From the NCBI RefSeq assembly GCF_004001065.1, contig NZ_BIML01000010.1:62001-126000 (forward strand): 64,000 nt of DNA. The letters run 5' to 3'. Every line of letters begins with the position of its first letter. The stretch's first letter is position 1. The translations under genes were made by a program, and so were the position numbers. The notes below the pieces were generated by a model. It did no database searches. It was given only the letters and a program-made list of their open reading frames with translations, and was not told where the DNA came from. The stretch comes from Paenibacillus xylaniclasticus (GTDB lineage: Bacteria > Bacillota > Bacilli > Paenibacillales > Paenibacillaceae). Positions 53,167 through 62,182 of this stretch are shown piece by piece.

Positions 53167-53723
53167 GGGTTAACCAGCCCCTTCATCGCTTGCTTGGACA
53201 GCTCCTCATTCGGTGAAGTTGTCGGGATGACTAAATAAAGCTCTTCAGGCGTGAAGCCGGCCGCTTGAAACAACGCTGCTTGCTTAACCGGAATACCGAA
53301 CAAATGCTTCTCCTTCGTCTCCTCCTTCGTCTCCTCATTGAATACTGTCCCCATAACATAGCCCTCCGGATAATCTTCAGGCTTGAATAAATCATCGAGC
53401 GGCACTACGCCTCCCTGATCAATCATGGACTGGAAAAAATCTTTCGGAATCGCTAGAACGCTGCGCTCGCCGGCTACGAATTCGACAATCATCTTCTGTT
53501 CATTATAAAGCGGACTACCGAGCACTTCGACCGACTTGTCTCCCATCTTCACCTTGAGCTGCTCTTCTATTTGACCCGTGACATCTTCAGGCATTCCATC
53601 CTTCGGAAAAATGAACATCGATACATCCTTGCCGCCTCCACAGCCGGTCAGCAGTGCAGCTGACAGCAACAGCGTAACGAGCATAAGACCTATTTTCGTT
53701 CTGCGCAAATGTAACGTCAACAA
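53163..53723 (-). CDS. Lipoprotein of unknown function
   Basis: 186 residues with a lipoprotein signal and lipobox (LLLSAALLTGC, Cys near 28). The mature part is about 160 residues, acidic, with no recognised domain, and contains KEETKEKHLFG. It starts with TTG after GGAGGGG. First gene of a chain leading to cobalamin adenosyltransferase, pseudouridine synthase, ArsC-like protein and aminotransferase. Attached to the outer face of the membrane. Confidence 0.8.
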   Translation of the reverse strand: MLTLHLRRTKIGLMLVTLLLSAALLTGCGGGKDVSMFIFPKDGMPEDVTGQIEEQLKVKMGDKSVEVLGSPLYNEQKMIVEFVAGERSVLAIPKDFFQSMIDQGGVVPLDDLFKPEDYPEGYVMGTVFNEETKEETKEKHLFGIPVKQAALFQAAGFTPEELYLVIPTTSPNEELSKQAMKGLVNP

Positions 53724-53812
53724 ACCAAAACCCCTCCAACAATTATCTTATTTCTACGATAAATGCAATATAACAGACACTATTCCTACTATATCATAAA
53801 CCGCTGTCTATC

Positions 53813-53840
53813 CAAAAAAATAAGCCCCGAAAGGGGCTTT
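53813..53840 (-). terminator. Terminator of the Spo0E-like gene
   Basis: On the minus strand AAAGCCCC-TTTC-GGGGCTT is followed by ATTTTTTT, directly after the stop. Confidence 0.9.
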
Positions 53841-53851
53841 AGCTGCAATCA

Positions 53852-54088
53852 TTATTGAAGCGAATACCGGTAGTAATGCATGTACTCATTAATCTTCACA
53901 TCAAGCCGTTGGCTTAGATCGATAACTCGATCCGATTGAAACGACTCCTCCAAATCATACATTCGCTCCATCGCTACACGAAGCAACATGATCTCTTCCT
54001 CCAGCAGCCGGATGGATGAGGGCATCTTGCGTCTATTCTTTATCTTCCATTGTTCGGTCTGAGTCATACTAGGCTCCGCAATCTTCAA
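53852..54088 (-). CDS. Spo0E-family aspartyl-phosphate phosphatase
   Basis: 78 residues starting with TTG at 54088 (AAGGAGG 7 nt upstream). Two helices with LLEEEIMLLRVAMERMY and the Spo0E-type signature region LSQRLDVKINEYM. In Bacillus these small proteins remove phosphate from Spo0A-P and delay sporulation. The N-terminus is longer than in Spo0E itself. It has its own terminator. Confidence 0.75.
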   Translation of the reverse strand: MKIAEPSMTQTEQWKIKNRRKMPSSIRLLEEEIMLLRVAMERMYDLEESFQSDRVIDLSQRLDVKINEYMHYYRYSLQ

Positions 54089-54235
54089 TGCCTTCCCTCC
54101 TTTAGCTGGGTCGTATGACCTTGTATCACATTGGAACGAAAGCCCATAACAGGCGATTCTACTGCTAAATTATATCAAAATAGTTCATAAATGAATATAT
54201 TCTTTTTATAATATTTTTCTAGGAAACTTTGTAAA

Positions 54236-55450
54236 TTAACTTCGCTCATCTTTAACTTTCTTGACAAAGTTCCCGATCCGCTCAATAGCTTCATTCAACT
54301 GGGATACGCTTGTTGCATAGGAACAACGCAAATGTCCCTCTCCGCCAAGTCCGAACACGTTGCCCGGCACGGCCGCAACCTTCCCTTCCTCAAGCAGTCG
54401 CTCCGCGAATTGCTCCGACGAAAGCCCCGTCGATTTGATGGATGGGAAAGCGTAGAACGCGCCCTGAGGCTCGTGACATTCCAGTCCGATTTCGCGGAAG
54501 CCCTTCACGACGAGACGGCGGCGCTGATTGTACGATTCGATCATCCGTTCCATCTCCGCCATTCCGTTCCTAAGCGCTTCAAGCGCAGCAACCTGACCCA
54601 TGATCGGTGCGCACATAACCGTGTATTGGTGAATACGAAGCATCGCCGAGATCAATTCCGGATGCCCGCACGCATAGCCCATTCGCCAGCCCGTCATCGC
54701 GAACGCTTTAGAGAAGCCGCTGACGAGAATTGTCCGGTCCTTCATTCCAGGCATCGACGCAAAGCTTACATGCTTCTGTCCGTAGGACAGCTCAGCGTAA
54801 ATTTCGTCGGAGATAACAATCAGATCGTTCTCTTCAACAACCTTCGCAATCGGCAGCCAGTCCTCATAGGTCATAACGCCACCGGTAGGGTTGCTCGGAT
54901 AACACAAAATCAGCACCTTCGACTTCGGTGTAATCGCCGCCTTCAACTGCTCCGCACGGAGCTTGAACGCCTCCTCCGCGAACGTCTCAATGCCAACAGC
55001 TACTCCTCCGCTGAGCGACGTAATCGGCGAATAGGAGATATAGCACGGCTCAGGGATCAAAATTTCATCGCCCGGCGCAATAAGCGCGCGCAGCGCCAAG
55101 TCAATCGCCTCGCTGCCGCCGATCGTAACGAGCACTTCGTCCGCCGGATTGTAGCGGACATGGAACCGATTATCTAGATATAACGCAATTTCCTCACGCA
55201 GTTCCGGCATACCGGCATTCGACGTATACTGCGTCTTGCCGTTCTCAAGCGATGCAACGCAAGCATCACGCACATGCCATGGCGTCACAAAGTCCGGCTC
55301 GCCGACGCCGAGCGTCACAATATCTTTGCGACCGCTGACCAAATCAAAAAAACGCCGAATGCCCGAAGGCTTAAGCGCTCTTGCGTTAGGCGCCAAATAA
55401 TCAGCAGCGGTCGTGCGCCGTTTCACCGGCACCGTTTGTTGTTCATCCAT
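54236..55450 (-). CDS. alaT: Aminotransferase, AlaT-like
   Basis: 404-residue class I PLP aminotransferase with the PLP Lys in SGFSKAFAMTGWRMGY, YPSNPTGG and GVGEPDF. It sits just after an Lrp/AsnC regulator gene, as in the B. subtilis alaR-alaT (yugG-yugH) pair, so an alanine-type transaminase is the best guess. GAGAGGG lies 7 nt before the ATG at 55450; the ATG at 55456 is too close to it. Confidence 0.85.
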   Translation of the reverse strand: MDEQQTVPVKRRTTAADYLAPNARALKPSGIRRFFDLVSGRKDIVTLGVGEPDFVTPWHVRDACVASLENGKTQYTSNAGMPELREEIALYLDNRFHVRYNPADEVLVTIGGSEAIDLALRALIAPGDEILIPEPCYISYSPITSLSGGVAVGIETFAEEAFKLRAEQLKAAITPKSKVLILCYPSNPTGGVMTYEDWLPIAKVVEENDLIVISDEIYAELSYGQKHVSFASMPGMKDRTILVSGFSKAFAMTGWRMGYACGHPELISAMLRIHQYTVMCAPIMGQVAALEALRNGMAEMERMIESYNQRRRLVVKGFREIGLECHEPQGAFYAFPSIKSTGLSSEQFAERLLEEGKVAAVPGNVFGLGGEGHLRCSYATSVSQLNEAIERIGNFVKKVKDERS

Positions 55451-55469
55451 AATCATGCCCTCTCACCCT

Positions 55470-55961
55470 TTATGGCGAAATCATCAAGCGTTGGTCACCA
55501 ACAGTTTCATCGAAGATAATGCCGTCTTGTTTATATTTCTTAAGAATAAAGAACGTTTTCGTGGAAAGCACCAGATCAATTGGCGACAGCTTATTCGAAA
55601 CAAACGACGCGACTTCCTTCAGAGTCTTCCCTTCGACCTCAACAAGCAGATCATAAGCACCCGACATCAGATAGACCGATTTCACTTCCGGATACAAATA
55701 GATACGCTCGGCGATTCCTTCGAATCCACGTCCGCGCTCCGGCGTAATTTGAACCTCGATCAGCGCCGTTACGGTCTCGTCATGCACCTTGCTCCAGTTG
55801 ACAACTGCTGCATATTTTACGATCAGATGATCGTTCTCCATCTCGGCAATTTCCTGCTTGACTACGTCGACTGGAACGTCGAGCATTGTCGCGATTAATT
55901 CGGCGTCCCGCCTTGCGTCTTCCTTGAGCAGCTCCAATATTTTCGCCTTCAAATCACTCAT
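55470..55961 (-). CDS. alaR: Lrp/AsnC-family regulator, AlaR-like
   Basis: 163 residues. An N-terminal winged helix (ILELLKEDARRDAELIATML) is followed by an AsnC/RAM ligand-binding domain (VYLMSGAYDLLVEVEGKT). AAGGGAG lies 8 nt before the ATG at 55961. It lies 19 bp upstream of the aminotransferase gene and probably controls that operon in response to an amino acid. No operator was identified. Confidence 0.85.
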   Translation of the reverse strand: MSDLKAKILELLKEDARRDAELIATMLDVPVDVVKQEIAEMENDHLIVKYAAVVNWSKVHDETVTALIEVQITPERGRGFEGIAERIYLYPEVKSVYLMSGAYDLLVEVEGKTLKEVASFVSNKLSPIDLVLSTKTFFILKKYKQDGIIFDETVGDQRLMISP

Positions 55962-56077
55962 CGTCACAGCTCCCTTCACGCCTTCCTTCTATACGTAATG
56001 TAGTGGAACAATCCCATAACGTTTCACAAGTAAAGGATAAAATTAATTCTACAATGAATCGGTGCTGACTGCAAAAC

Positions 56078-56130
56078 AAAAAACAGCAGCTCCGCCGCCT
56101 GAAGAGCAGGACAATAGCGAAGTCTGCTGT
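56078..56130 (-). terminator. Terminator after the CotF-like gene
   Basis: ACAGCAG...CTGCTGT stem with a long structured loop, followed on the minus strand by TTTTTTG. Confidence 0.6.
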
Positions 56131-56137
56131 ACGCTCA

Positions 56138-56536
56138 TTAGCTGTAATAGGTTGGCGTCTGATGGATCTGCTGCGGCTGATGAATTTGCGGCTGGCTCGT
56201 GTAGTACACCGGCTGCTGCTTCAATATGCCGCTCAGCTTCTGCTGAACGAATTGATTCGTTTTTTGCAGCGTTTGATCGTATTGCTTACCCTGCTTGTCA
56301 ATTTCTTGGCGCAGCGCCGGAGATGCCGTATTGTACATTTGCTGCTGCTGCATCACGGTAAACAGCTGGCCTTGCATCGCTAATGTGCTGTTCGTCAAGT
56401 CGGTAAACAGCTTCCGAATATGCGGACAGGTCGACTCAGTAGCGGCTGTTGCATATTCCCGAACGACCCTCTTCAGATCGGACAATATCGCGCTGGCCAG
56501 ATCTTCATCTGGCAGTATCGATTGATGCTGCTGCAT
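56138..56536 (-). CDS. CotF-family spore coat protein
   Basis: 132 residues, mostly helical (ILSDLKRVVREYATAATES; STLAMQGQLFTVMQQQQMY) with a Gln/Pro/Tyr-rich tail. This matches the CotF/YraG-type coat family, thought to lie in the spore coat. GGAGGGAATAGGAA precedes the ATG. Pairs with the smaller coat-like gene 29 bp upstream. Confidence 0.8.
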   Translation of the reverse strand: MQQHQSILPDEDLASAILSDLKRVVREYATAATESTCPHIRKLFTDLTNSTLAMQGQLFTVMQQQQMYNTASPALRQEIDKQGKQYDQTLQKTNQFVQQKLSGILKQQPVYYTSQPQIHQPQQIHQTPTYYS

Positions 56537-56564
56537 TTCCTATTCCCTCCCTATCCTTAATCCA

Positions 56565-56789
56565 TCAGCCCTGCGGCTGCGTAGGCGCAATGCCAGCGCT
56601 TTGGTGTAACGTCTGCAGCAAGGTTTGATAATGCTGCTGGTGCGTCGTAATAAACTGCTGAGCGATTTGGCTCAGCGCCTGATTCGAGCTCGACGATGCG
56701 AGGACGGCGTTCTGTTTCAACAATAGGTCCTCGTTCGACATCGAATCGGCGATATACTCCAGCTCTTTGGCGGTTATCGGATGCGGCAT
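56565..56789 (-). CDS. Small CotF-like spore coat protein
   Basis: 74 residues from the ATG at 56789 (AGGAGG 7 nt upstream); the longer frame from 56819 covers the ribosome site. Helical (AKELEYIADSMSNEDLLL; FITTHQQHYQTLLQ), Gln/His-rich. It is a shorter relative or partner of the following CotF gene, as seen in Bacillales coat gene pairs. Confidence 0.7.
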   Translation of the reverse strand: MPHPITAKELEYIADSMSNEDLLLKQNAVLASSSSNQALSQIAQQFITTHQQHYQTLLQTLHQSAGIAPTQPQG

Positions 56790-56944
56790 AACCAATCCTC
56801 CTATTACCATTTTGAACACCTACCGTATTATGTCCGAAGGCCAAGCGGGATATGCATGGCAAAAGGAGCTTTCCATGACCACTATCATCGAAAAGCTCCC
56901 TATGTCCATTCTTATGTTCAATGCTTCATCCCCAACTAAGGAAA

Positions 56945-57613
56945 TTACGGCAAATGTACCGTCTTCACATGATCGAGATGGAGAAAGACCGGCGTGCCGC
57001 CTGCATTAGCCAGCTCCACCATGTTCTGCTCCACACTTTTTAACACACCGATCTTGTTCGGATTCTCGCCAAGGTCGAGGATGACAAATTGTCCAATTAG
57101 CTTGCGCAGCTGCTGATCGAACGTACGGGCAAGCGTCAATGGAGAAGGCTTTAACGGAAACTGCTCCGGTGTCAGCGTATAAGGCGTCACATTCGGATTG
57201 TACGGAATTAAATATTTCAAATGGGTAAGCGAAATGACGACGGAATGATACACCGGTGAATAGAATACAAAATAATCGTTCATTACGCTGGTCAAATAAC
57301 CGTGTATAGACTGATTGCCCGTAATGTACAACTCAGAGAACATGCCCTTTGCATTCATTAGCATTTTACGGTAAGAGATCGGATCATTCGGCTGCTCGAT
57401 CGGTATTTCCGGTACTTCGATTAATATGCTTTCCTGTTTACTTACCTCCCGCATTTGCTGCAGGTGGATAATCGGTACGTATACGAATTGCTGCCCGTTA
57501 TGAATGACGAGAATGTCCTGTCCCATATCGATCAGCTTGCCTCGCAGCGGTATTGCTTTACCCGAAATATCAAGATCAACATAACGATTCATTAGCGGAT
57601 GAGTATGTTTCAT
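56945..57613 (-). CDS. DUF2642-type spore-associated protein
   Basis: 222 residues with Sm-like beta segments: GKLIDMGQDILVIHNG near the start and LIGQFVILDLGENPNKIGVL near the end. This is the kind of repeat seen in DUF2642/coat proteins. No signal peptide. AGGAGGGGCC precedes the ATG. It lies between two coat-type gene sets, so a structural coat role is likely. Confidence 0.65.
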   Translation of the reverse strand: MKHTHPLMNRYVDLDISGKAIPLRGKLIDMGQDILVIHNGQQFVYVPIIHLQQMREVSKQESILIEVPEIPIEQPNDPISYRKMLMNAKGMFSELYITGNQSIHGYLTSVMNDYFVFYSPVYHSVVISLTHLKYLIPYNPNVTPYTLTPEQFPLKPSPLTLARTFDQQLRKLIGQFVILDLGENPNKIGVLKSVEQNMVELANAGGTPVFLHLDHVKTVHLP

Positions 57614-57670
57614 TAGATTCGGCCCCTCCTTTCTCTCTCGATCGTCTTTTCGTCTACAAGAGTTTTAGTA

Positions 57671-57713
57671 CAAAAAGCCGAGTCGGATCGGTTACCCGTC
57701 CGGCCCGGCTTTT
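57671..57713 (-). terminator. Terminator of the His-rich coat-like gene
   Basis: On the minus strand AAAAGCCGGGCCGGAC...GTCCGACTCGGCTTTTTG (imperfect stem) lies directly after the stop. Confidence 0.75.
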
Positions 57714-57734
57714 GTGCTGCACTACACGGTCGAA

Positions 57735-58430
57735 TTAACGACTCGTGCGGCGTTTGAGGGCCGTGCCTTTTAGAGCTGGTTCTTTGCGTACGCGTCCTTG
57801 TGCGTCGCTTGTTCTGCCGCCTGATTTGCCGCCTGTTCCGCTGGATCGGCCGTCGCCCGTGCCGCCTGTTCTGCCGCTGCTTGATTTTCTTGCTTCGATC
57901 TTAACCGATTGAATGTGGGCGATCAGGATGTCAACCTTTTTGTGATCGGACACGACCAGAATGTGGTTTTCGCCAACTTCTGCGAGGAAGCCCTCTACCT
58001 TCTCTGGTCCTCCCCAGTTTACTTGCACGAATTTTTGGTTCAGAGCACGCAGGACGCCTTTGAAATTGTCTGCTTTGATGAATCTTGGCTTTCTGTGATG
58101 ATGTCCGCCAGTATGATGTCCACTTGTATGATGTCCACCAGTATGATGTCCGCCGCTGCTGCTGTGATCAAGGTCCGTGATCGATTTAATGTGGTTCGTT
58201 TTGACATAAGTCGTGCCTTCCGTCGTCCATACGACCAAATAGTCACTTTCGACGGAAACGAGCTTACCTACAATCGAGTTTGGGCCTCCACGGTTGATTT
58301 TGACTTTCTTGCCTTGCAGATTGTCCAGGTAGTTGCGGTCTGCCGGTGATTGAGAGGAACGATGCTGATGATGAGGCTGATGATGTTGCTGGTGTTGCTT
58401 TTTATATTGATCTAAATACCAGTACAACAT
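57735..58430 (-). CDS. His/Gly-rich spore-coat-like protein
   Basis: 231 residues. It has a Gln/His N-terminus, an Sm-like beta domain (about 38-90, GGPNSIVGKLVSVESDY), four His-His-rich repeats (HHTGG, HHTSG, HHTGG), then a second Sm-like domain (about 120-175, NWGGPEKVEGFLAEVGENH). It ends in a Gly/Ser/Arg/Lys-rich tail (TGGTGDGRSSGTGGKSG). This layout fits a coat protein of the DUF2642/CotP-like group; the His patch may bind metal. TTTGGAGGG precedes the ATG. Confidence 0.7.
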   Translation of the reverse strand: MLYWYLDQYKKQHQQHHQPHHQHRSSQSPADRNYLDNLQGKKVKINRGGPNSIVGKLVSVESDYLVVWTTEGTTYVKTNHIKSITDLDHSSSGGHHTGGHHTSGHHTGGHHHRKPRFIKADNFKGVLRALNQKFVQVNWGGPEKVEGFLAEVGENHILVVSDHKKVDILIAHIQSVKIEARKSSSGRTGGTGDGRSSGTGGKSGGRTSDAQGRVRKEPALKGTALKRRTSR

Positions 58431-58812
58431 AATATAATTCCCTCCAAATTAGTGATTAATAGATCTTTCATAAAGCAGAATCAGAGCAACAGACTACAAT
58501 TCCTTGCCTTTAAGATCTCGCCATCCCTCATCACTATTCGTGTTCGCATCCCTCCATTGCCGTCTTCGGTTCAACTATCCTTAGTGACGATTTGTAATAT
58601 ATCTATATGTATCTCGTATACTTGCGGTACTAGATTATGAACTATTTTTGAAGAGTTGGACGGACCTTTCCACTAGTAGATGATAGAATGCGATCTCCAG
58701 CAGAAGCGATTCAACTTTTTACAGTAGCATGACAGGCACCTGACGCATAGTGTAAATAGCACAAAAGCCTATCGATACCGATAGGCTTTATCTTGTGTCC
58801 GGAGGTGCCGAC
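58431..58812. other. Divergent intergenic region, coat gene / cotH
   Basis: No gene supported. It should hold the promoters of the coat-like gene and of cotH, both probably of sporulation-sigma type, but I cannot assign -10/-35 boxes with confidence. It holds the 11-bp hairpin at 58764-58789 close to cotH. Confidence 0.45.
58764..58789. terminator. Hairpin just upstream of cotH
   Basis: AAAGCCTATCG-ATAC-CGATAGGCTTT, a perfect 11-bp stem with a 4-nt loop, 24 bp before the cotH start. It may be a leader hairpin or an end of a short upstream transcript. There is no clear T-run. Confidence 0.5.
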
Positions 58813-59898
58813 ATGCCGTCAAATGCCGTGCTGCAGCGTTCCATTACAATTGAACAATCCGAGTTGCAGAAGCTGCAGAAAAATCCACGAAGTCAAAGCT
58901 TCGTTAAAGTCAAAGCTACGATCGATGGAAAGACAATAAACGCAGAGCTGCGCCACCGTGGAGGACATACGCTCGAATATTCGAAGAAATCGTACGAAAT
59001 CCGCTTCAAGCGCAGCAGCGGCACCGGTATGCGAACGTTGCATTGGAATGCGGAATACGACGATCCTTCCCTGATGCGCAACGCGCTTTCCTTCCATTTC
59101 TTTAATCAGTTCGGCGTCTATGCGCCAAGAACGAACCATATCGAATTGCAATGGAATGGAGAGCCTCAAGGTGTATATTTGGAGATTGAAGCGGTTGACC
59201 GGAACTTTTTTAAGGCGAGGGGGCTCGGGTGGAAATCGCTCATCTATGCCATTAACGATAATGCGAACTTCAGCTTAATTGATCCTTACACTTATGATGA
59301 GAAGGAATCGCTGTTCAAGGGCTATCAGGTACAGCTAGGCGATAAAGCGGTAAAGCCACGGCTAACCCTGTTTATCCGCAAAATCAACGAGCTTGAAGGC
59401 AGCAGCTTAGAAAAGCTGCTCTCCACTCGACTAGATACAACCTTCTATTTGAAGTGGCTGGCGGGGGCAGTGCTGACGGGCAACTACGATGGCTTCGAGC
59501 AAAATTATGCGTTATATGAGCGGGCCAACAACGGAAAGTACCGGATCCTGCCTTGGGACTATGAAGGCACATGGGGGAGAAACTGCTACGGCAAACTATG
59601 CGATGCCGATCTCGTAGATGTCAAAGGCTATAATAAACTGACCGAGAAGATATTCCGTTTCCGTAAATATCGCGAACGTTATAAACAGATTTTGCTGGAA
59701 ATTATGGATACCGCATTCACGCTGGATGCGCTTACGCCGGTAATTGAGAGTATGCACGAAGGGATTGCTGAAGCGATACGGGGCGATTATACGCGCAAGC
59801 ACCCCTACTCCGTGTTCGCCTCCGAGCCGTCAGTCATGCGCCGCTACATCATTAACCGCCGCGACATCGTGATGAACGAGCTCGAAGAGAACTGGTAG
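58813..59898 (+). CDS. cotH: CotH-family spore coat protein kinase
   Basis: 361 residues from the ATG at 58813 (GGAGGTG 6 nt upstream). CotH kinases phosphorylate coat proteins such as CotB/CotG on Ser. Family marks are RHRGGHTLEYSKKSYEIRF, VYLEIEAVDRNFF, NYDGFEQNYALYE and ILPWDYEGTWG (metal-binding Asp/Glu of the active site). Opposite strand to the coat cluster, and convergent with cysK. Confidence 0.88.
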   Translation: MPSNAVLQRSITIEQSELQKLQKNPRSQSFVKVKATIDGKTINAELRHRGGHTLEYSKKSYEIRFKRSSGTGMRTLHWNAEYDDPSLMRNALSFHFFNQFGVYAPRTNHIELQWNGEPQGVYLEIEAVDRNFFKARGLGWKSLIYAINDNANFSLIDPYTYDEKESLFKGYQVQLGDKAVKPRLTLFIRKINELEGSSLEKLLSTRLDTTFYLKWLAGAVLTGNYDGFEQNYALYERANNGKYRILPWDYEGTWGRNCYGKLCDADLVDVKGYNKLTEKIFRFRKYRERYKQILLEIMDTAFTLDALTPVIESMHEGIAEAIRGDYTRKHPYSVFASEPSVMRRYIINRRDIVMNELEENW

Positions 59899-59910
59899 AC
59901 AATCTGAAGC

Positions 59911-60828
59911 TTAAAAAATATCCATGCTCAAGTATCGTTCGCCAGTATCCGGCGCGATGCACAAAACGCGCTTGCCTGGCCCAAGCCTTCTGGCAATCTG
60001 AAGCGCAGACCATACCGACGCACCAGAGGAAGGGCCAACAAGTATGCCCTCAAGTCGGGCGAGTCTGCGCATCGTGTCCAGTGCATCCTCGTCGGTAACT
60101 TGAATAATTTCGTCATAGACGGATGTATTCAGAATAGCCGGAATGAAGCCGGGACTTGTCCCGACGAGCTTATGCGGTCCGGGTGAACCGCCCGAAAGAA
60201 CCGGCGAGCCCTTGGGCTCAACGACCGCAATGTGCAAGCTCGGCAGCTGCTCCTTCAGCGCTTCTCCGGTTCCCGTTACAGTACCGCCCGTGCCGGCCGT
60301 CGCAACAAATGCGTCGAGTCTTCCTTCAGTCTGCTCGATAATTTCTCGAGCTGTTGTCGTGCGATGAGCATCCGGGTTCGCCGCATTATCGAATTGATTC
60401 GGGATATAGCTTCCCGGAATTTGCTGCTGCAGCTCCTTCGCCTTTCGAATGGCGCCAGGCATCCTCTCGGTCGCCGGCGTCAACACAACCTCCGCGCCGT
60501 AAGCGCGAAGCATCTGGACTCTCTCTACCGTCATATTATCGGGCATAACGAGAATAAGCCGGTAGCCTTGAGCGGCTGCGTTCATTGCAAGCCCAATACC
60601 CGTATTGCCGCTGGTTGGCTCAATAATTGTGCCGCCGGGGGCGATTAATCCTTTACGCTGCGCATCGTTAATCAGCGCATAGGCTGCACGGTCTTTCACG
60701 CTGCCGCTCGGGTTAAATTTTTCAAGCTTGACCAGCACCTCGGCGTCCTGATCCGTCGTTAATCGGCTTAATCGAACAGCCGGTGTGTGCCCGATAAGCT
60801 CGGTGATCGATTGTACGATTCGTGGCAT
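59911..60828 (-). CDS. cysK: Cysteine synthase A
   Basis: 305-residue O-acetylserine sulfhydrylase (PLP). PLP Lys in PSGSVKDRAA, substrate loop PTSGNTG, phosphate loop GTGGTVTG, and Ser in VGPSSGAS. Length matches CysK. ATG at 60828 follows GAGGAG. It lies within the end of the MFS gene (107-bp overlap), which is unusual. Cytosolic; last step of cysteine synthesis. Confidence 0.92.
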   Translation of the reverse strand: MPRIVQSITELIGHTPAVRLSRLTTDQDAEVLVKLEKFNPSGSVKDRAAYALINDAQRKGLIAPGGTIIEPTSGNTGIGLAMNAAAQGYRLILVMPDNMTVERVQMLRAYGAEVVLTPATERMPGAIRKAKELQQQIPGSYIPNQFDNAANPDAHRTTTAREIIEQTEGRLDAFVATAGTGGTVTGTGEALKEQLPSLHIAVVEPKGSPVLSGGSPGPHKLVGTSPGFIPAILNTSVYDEIIQVTDEDALDTMRRLARLEGILVGPSSGASVWSALQIARRLGPGKRVLCIAPDTGERYLSMDIF

Positions 60829-62095
60829 ATCCGCTCTCTCCTCTCTTGCGTTTGCCGGAAGATTCTTGTCCCCCGGCAGTCGAATTCAATAAATGTCGCG
60901 TAGCGAACCAGCCGAGAATCGGCATGCTTCCTACAATAAATAACAGCCATGTTATAGCACTTGGCGTCCTCGTCTGCGACAGGACAATCAAATAGGCCGT
61001 CATCCCAATCGCCCGTCCCAGCGTTAGCGCAAGCTCCCGCAGTACGATGAACTCTTCACGCTGCCGCACCGACTGCTCCGTCTTCCCAATAAAATCGAAC
61101 ACGGTCGATGTCATCGGAATCATGTAGAGCGGAATAAACAGTGACGTCCCGATTCCGAACACGATCAGCATTGTGTAATTAATGCCCCAGAACAATGGGA
61201 TTATAACTGCCGACAGGAGCAGCACTCCTGCCAGCATCGCACCGCTGCGCCGGGTAGCTCGCATCGTTCGGCCGATGAACCAGAAGCTGAAAAGCGCGAC
61301 GGCAGAAGTGATCAACGCATAGTTGCCCAGCTTGGACTCATTCCTCGTCGCCATATACACCGTCAGTCCAACGAGAAACATAAACACGCCATCCCGAATG
61401 CCCTGCATCGAAATCGCGAAAGCGAATCGGCGCCACGGATTGCCGCGCATACGCAGCTGCTTAACCGTATGCATCCAGTCATAACGACCGCCCGTTTCAC
61501 GATTACGCAATCCGAAAGAACAAGCAACCGCAACTGCCAGTACGACAAGCGATGCCGTAAAGATGATCCGGTAGCCGACTTCGTTCTTGAACGACGTAAT
61601 AATAAAGCCGGACAGCCATGGCGCAACGATACCTGATGCTGAGCCCAACAGTCCGACAATTCCGTTATAGCGGTCACGGTTGTCAGGCTCCGTCACTTCA
61701 AAATATACGATATTGTAGGACAGCCAGAACAAGCCTAGCGCGATGCCGTCCAGAATGCCGATCGGCACAACATAACGGTAGGCCGACGGACCAACCATCA
61801 GCACCGTGAAATAGAAGCAGCCCGCCAGCACGATTCCGAGCCGGAGCGTAATCATTTTGTTATGCTCCTTCACCCATTTGCCAGCCAGCCAAAATAACAA
61901 TCCGCTCACGACATACTGGCTAAGACAGAACCAACCGATGCTTGCGAATGATTCCTTTGCCTTCCATAGGTAGACCGGGATGAACGTGCCTGACAACGCA
62001 CTAGCTGCAGCATACAGCCCGTGAACTGCAACCAACATGCGGGATTGACCGTCCAGACGGCCTGGCGAACGTTCGCCGGCAGCTGCCGCATTCAT
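60722..62095 (-). CDS. MFS transporter with extended C-terminus
   Basis: 457 residues, 10-12 TM segments from about residue 20 to 400 (RLGIVLAGCFYFTVLMVGP; GMTAYLIVLSQT), no substrate predictable. After the last TM the tail is basic and hydrophilic (GGQESSGKRKRGESGYATNR). The last ~35 residues overlap cysK in another frame. The tail may be an artefact of a small indel that removed an earlier stop. ATG at 62095 lies about 11 nt after GGGGAGG. Confidence 0.8.
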   Translation of the reverse strand: MNAAAAGERSPGRLDGQSRMLVAVHGLYAAASALSGTFIPVYLWKAKESFASIGWFCLSQYVVSGLLFWLAGKWVKEHNKMITLRLGIVLAGCFYFTVLMVGPSAYRYVVPIGILDGIALGLFWLSYNIVYFEVTEPDNRDRYNGIVGLLGSASGIVAPWLSGFIITSFKNEVGYRIIFTASLVVLAVAVACSFGLRNRETGGRYDWMHTVKQLRMRGNPWRRFAFAISMQGIRDGVFMFLVGLTVYMATRNESKLGNYALITSAVALFSFWFIGRTMRATRRSGAMLAGVLLLSAVIIPLFWGINYTMLIVFGIGTSLFIPLYMIPMTSTVFDFIGKTEQSVRQREEFIVLRELALTLGRAIGMTAYLIVLSQTRTPSAITWLLFIVGSMPILGWFATRHLLNSTAGGQESSGKRKRGESGYATNRTIDHRAYRAHTGCSIKPINDGSGRRGAGQA

Positions 62096-62140
62096 TCATA
62101 ATTCCTCCCCGTTTCAAGACATGCTTTTCTAAGGTGTCCC

Positions 62141-62182
62141 AAAACGGGAAGGAGCATGCCGAAGCTGCTCCTTCTCCCTTTT
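62141..62182 (-). terminator. Terminator of the zinc-ribbon gene
   Basis: On the minus strand AAAAGGGAGAAGGAGCAGC and its near complement GCATGCTCCTTCCCGTTTT form a long stem ending in TTTT. Confidence 0.8.

Noticed and set aside
54332-55177. 281-codon plus-strand open frame antisense to the AlaT-like gene
   Set aside because: The minus strand encodes an unmistakable aminotransferase; the plus frame has shadow composition.
58040-58246. Short tandem repeats in the coat-like gene considered as a CRISPR array
   Set aside because: They are in-frame His/Gly codon repeats with no constant repeat-spacer spacing.
58452-58640. 62-codon frame upstream of cotH
   Set aside because: Low-complexity shadow-like content, no ribosome site, no neighbour support.
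58764-58789. Hairpin before cotH considered as a riboswitch
   Set aside because: A single short stem-loop without any conserved aptamer features.
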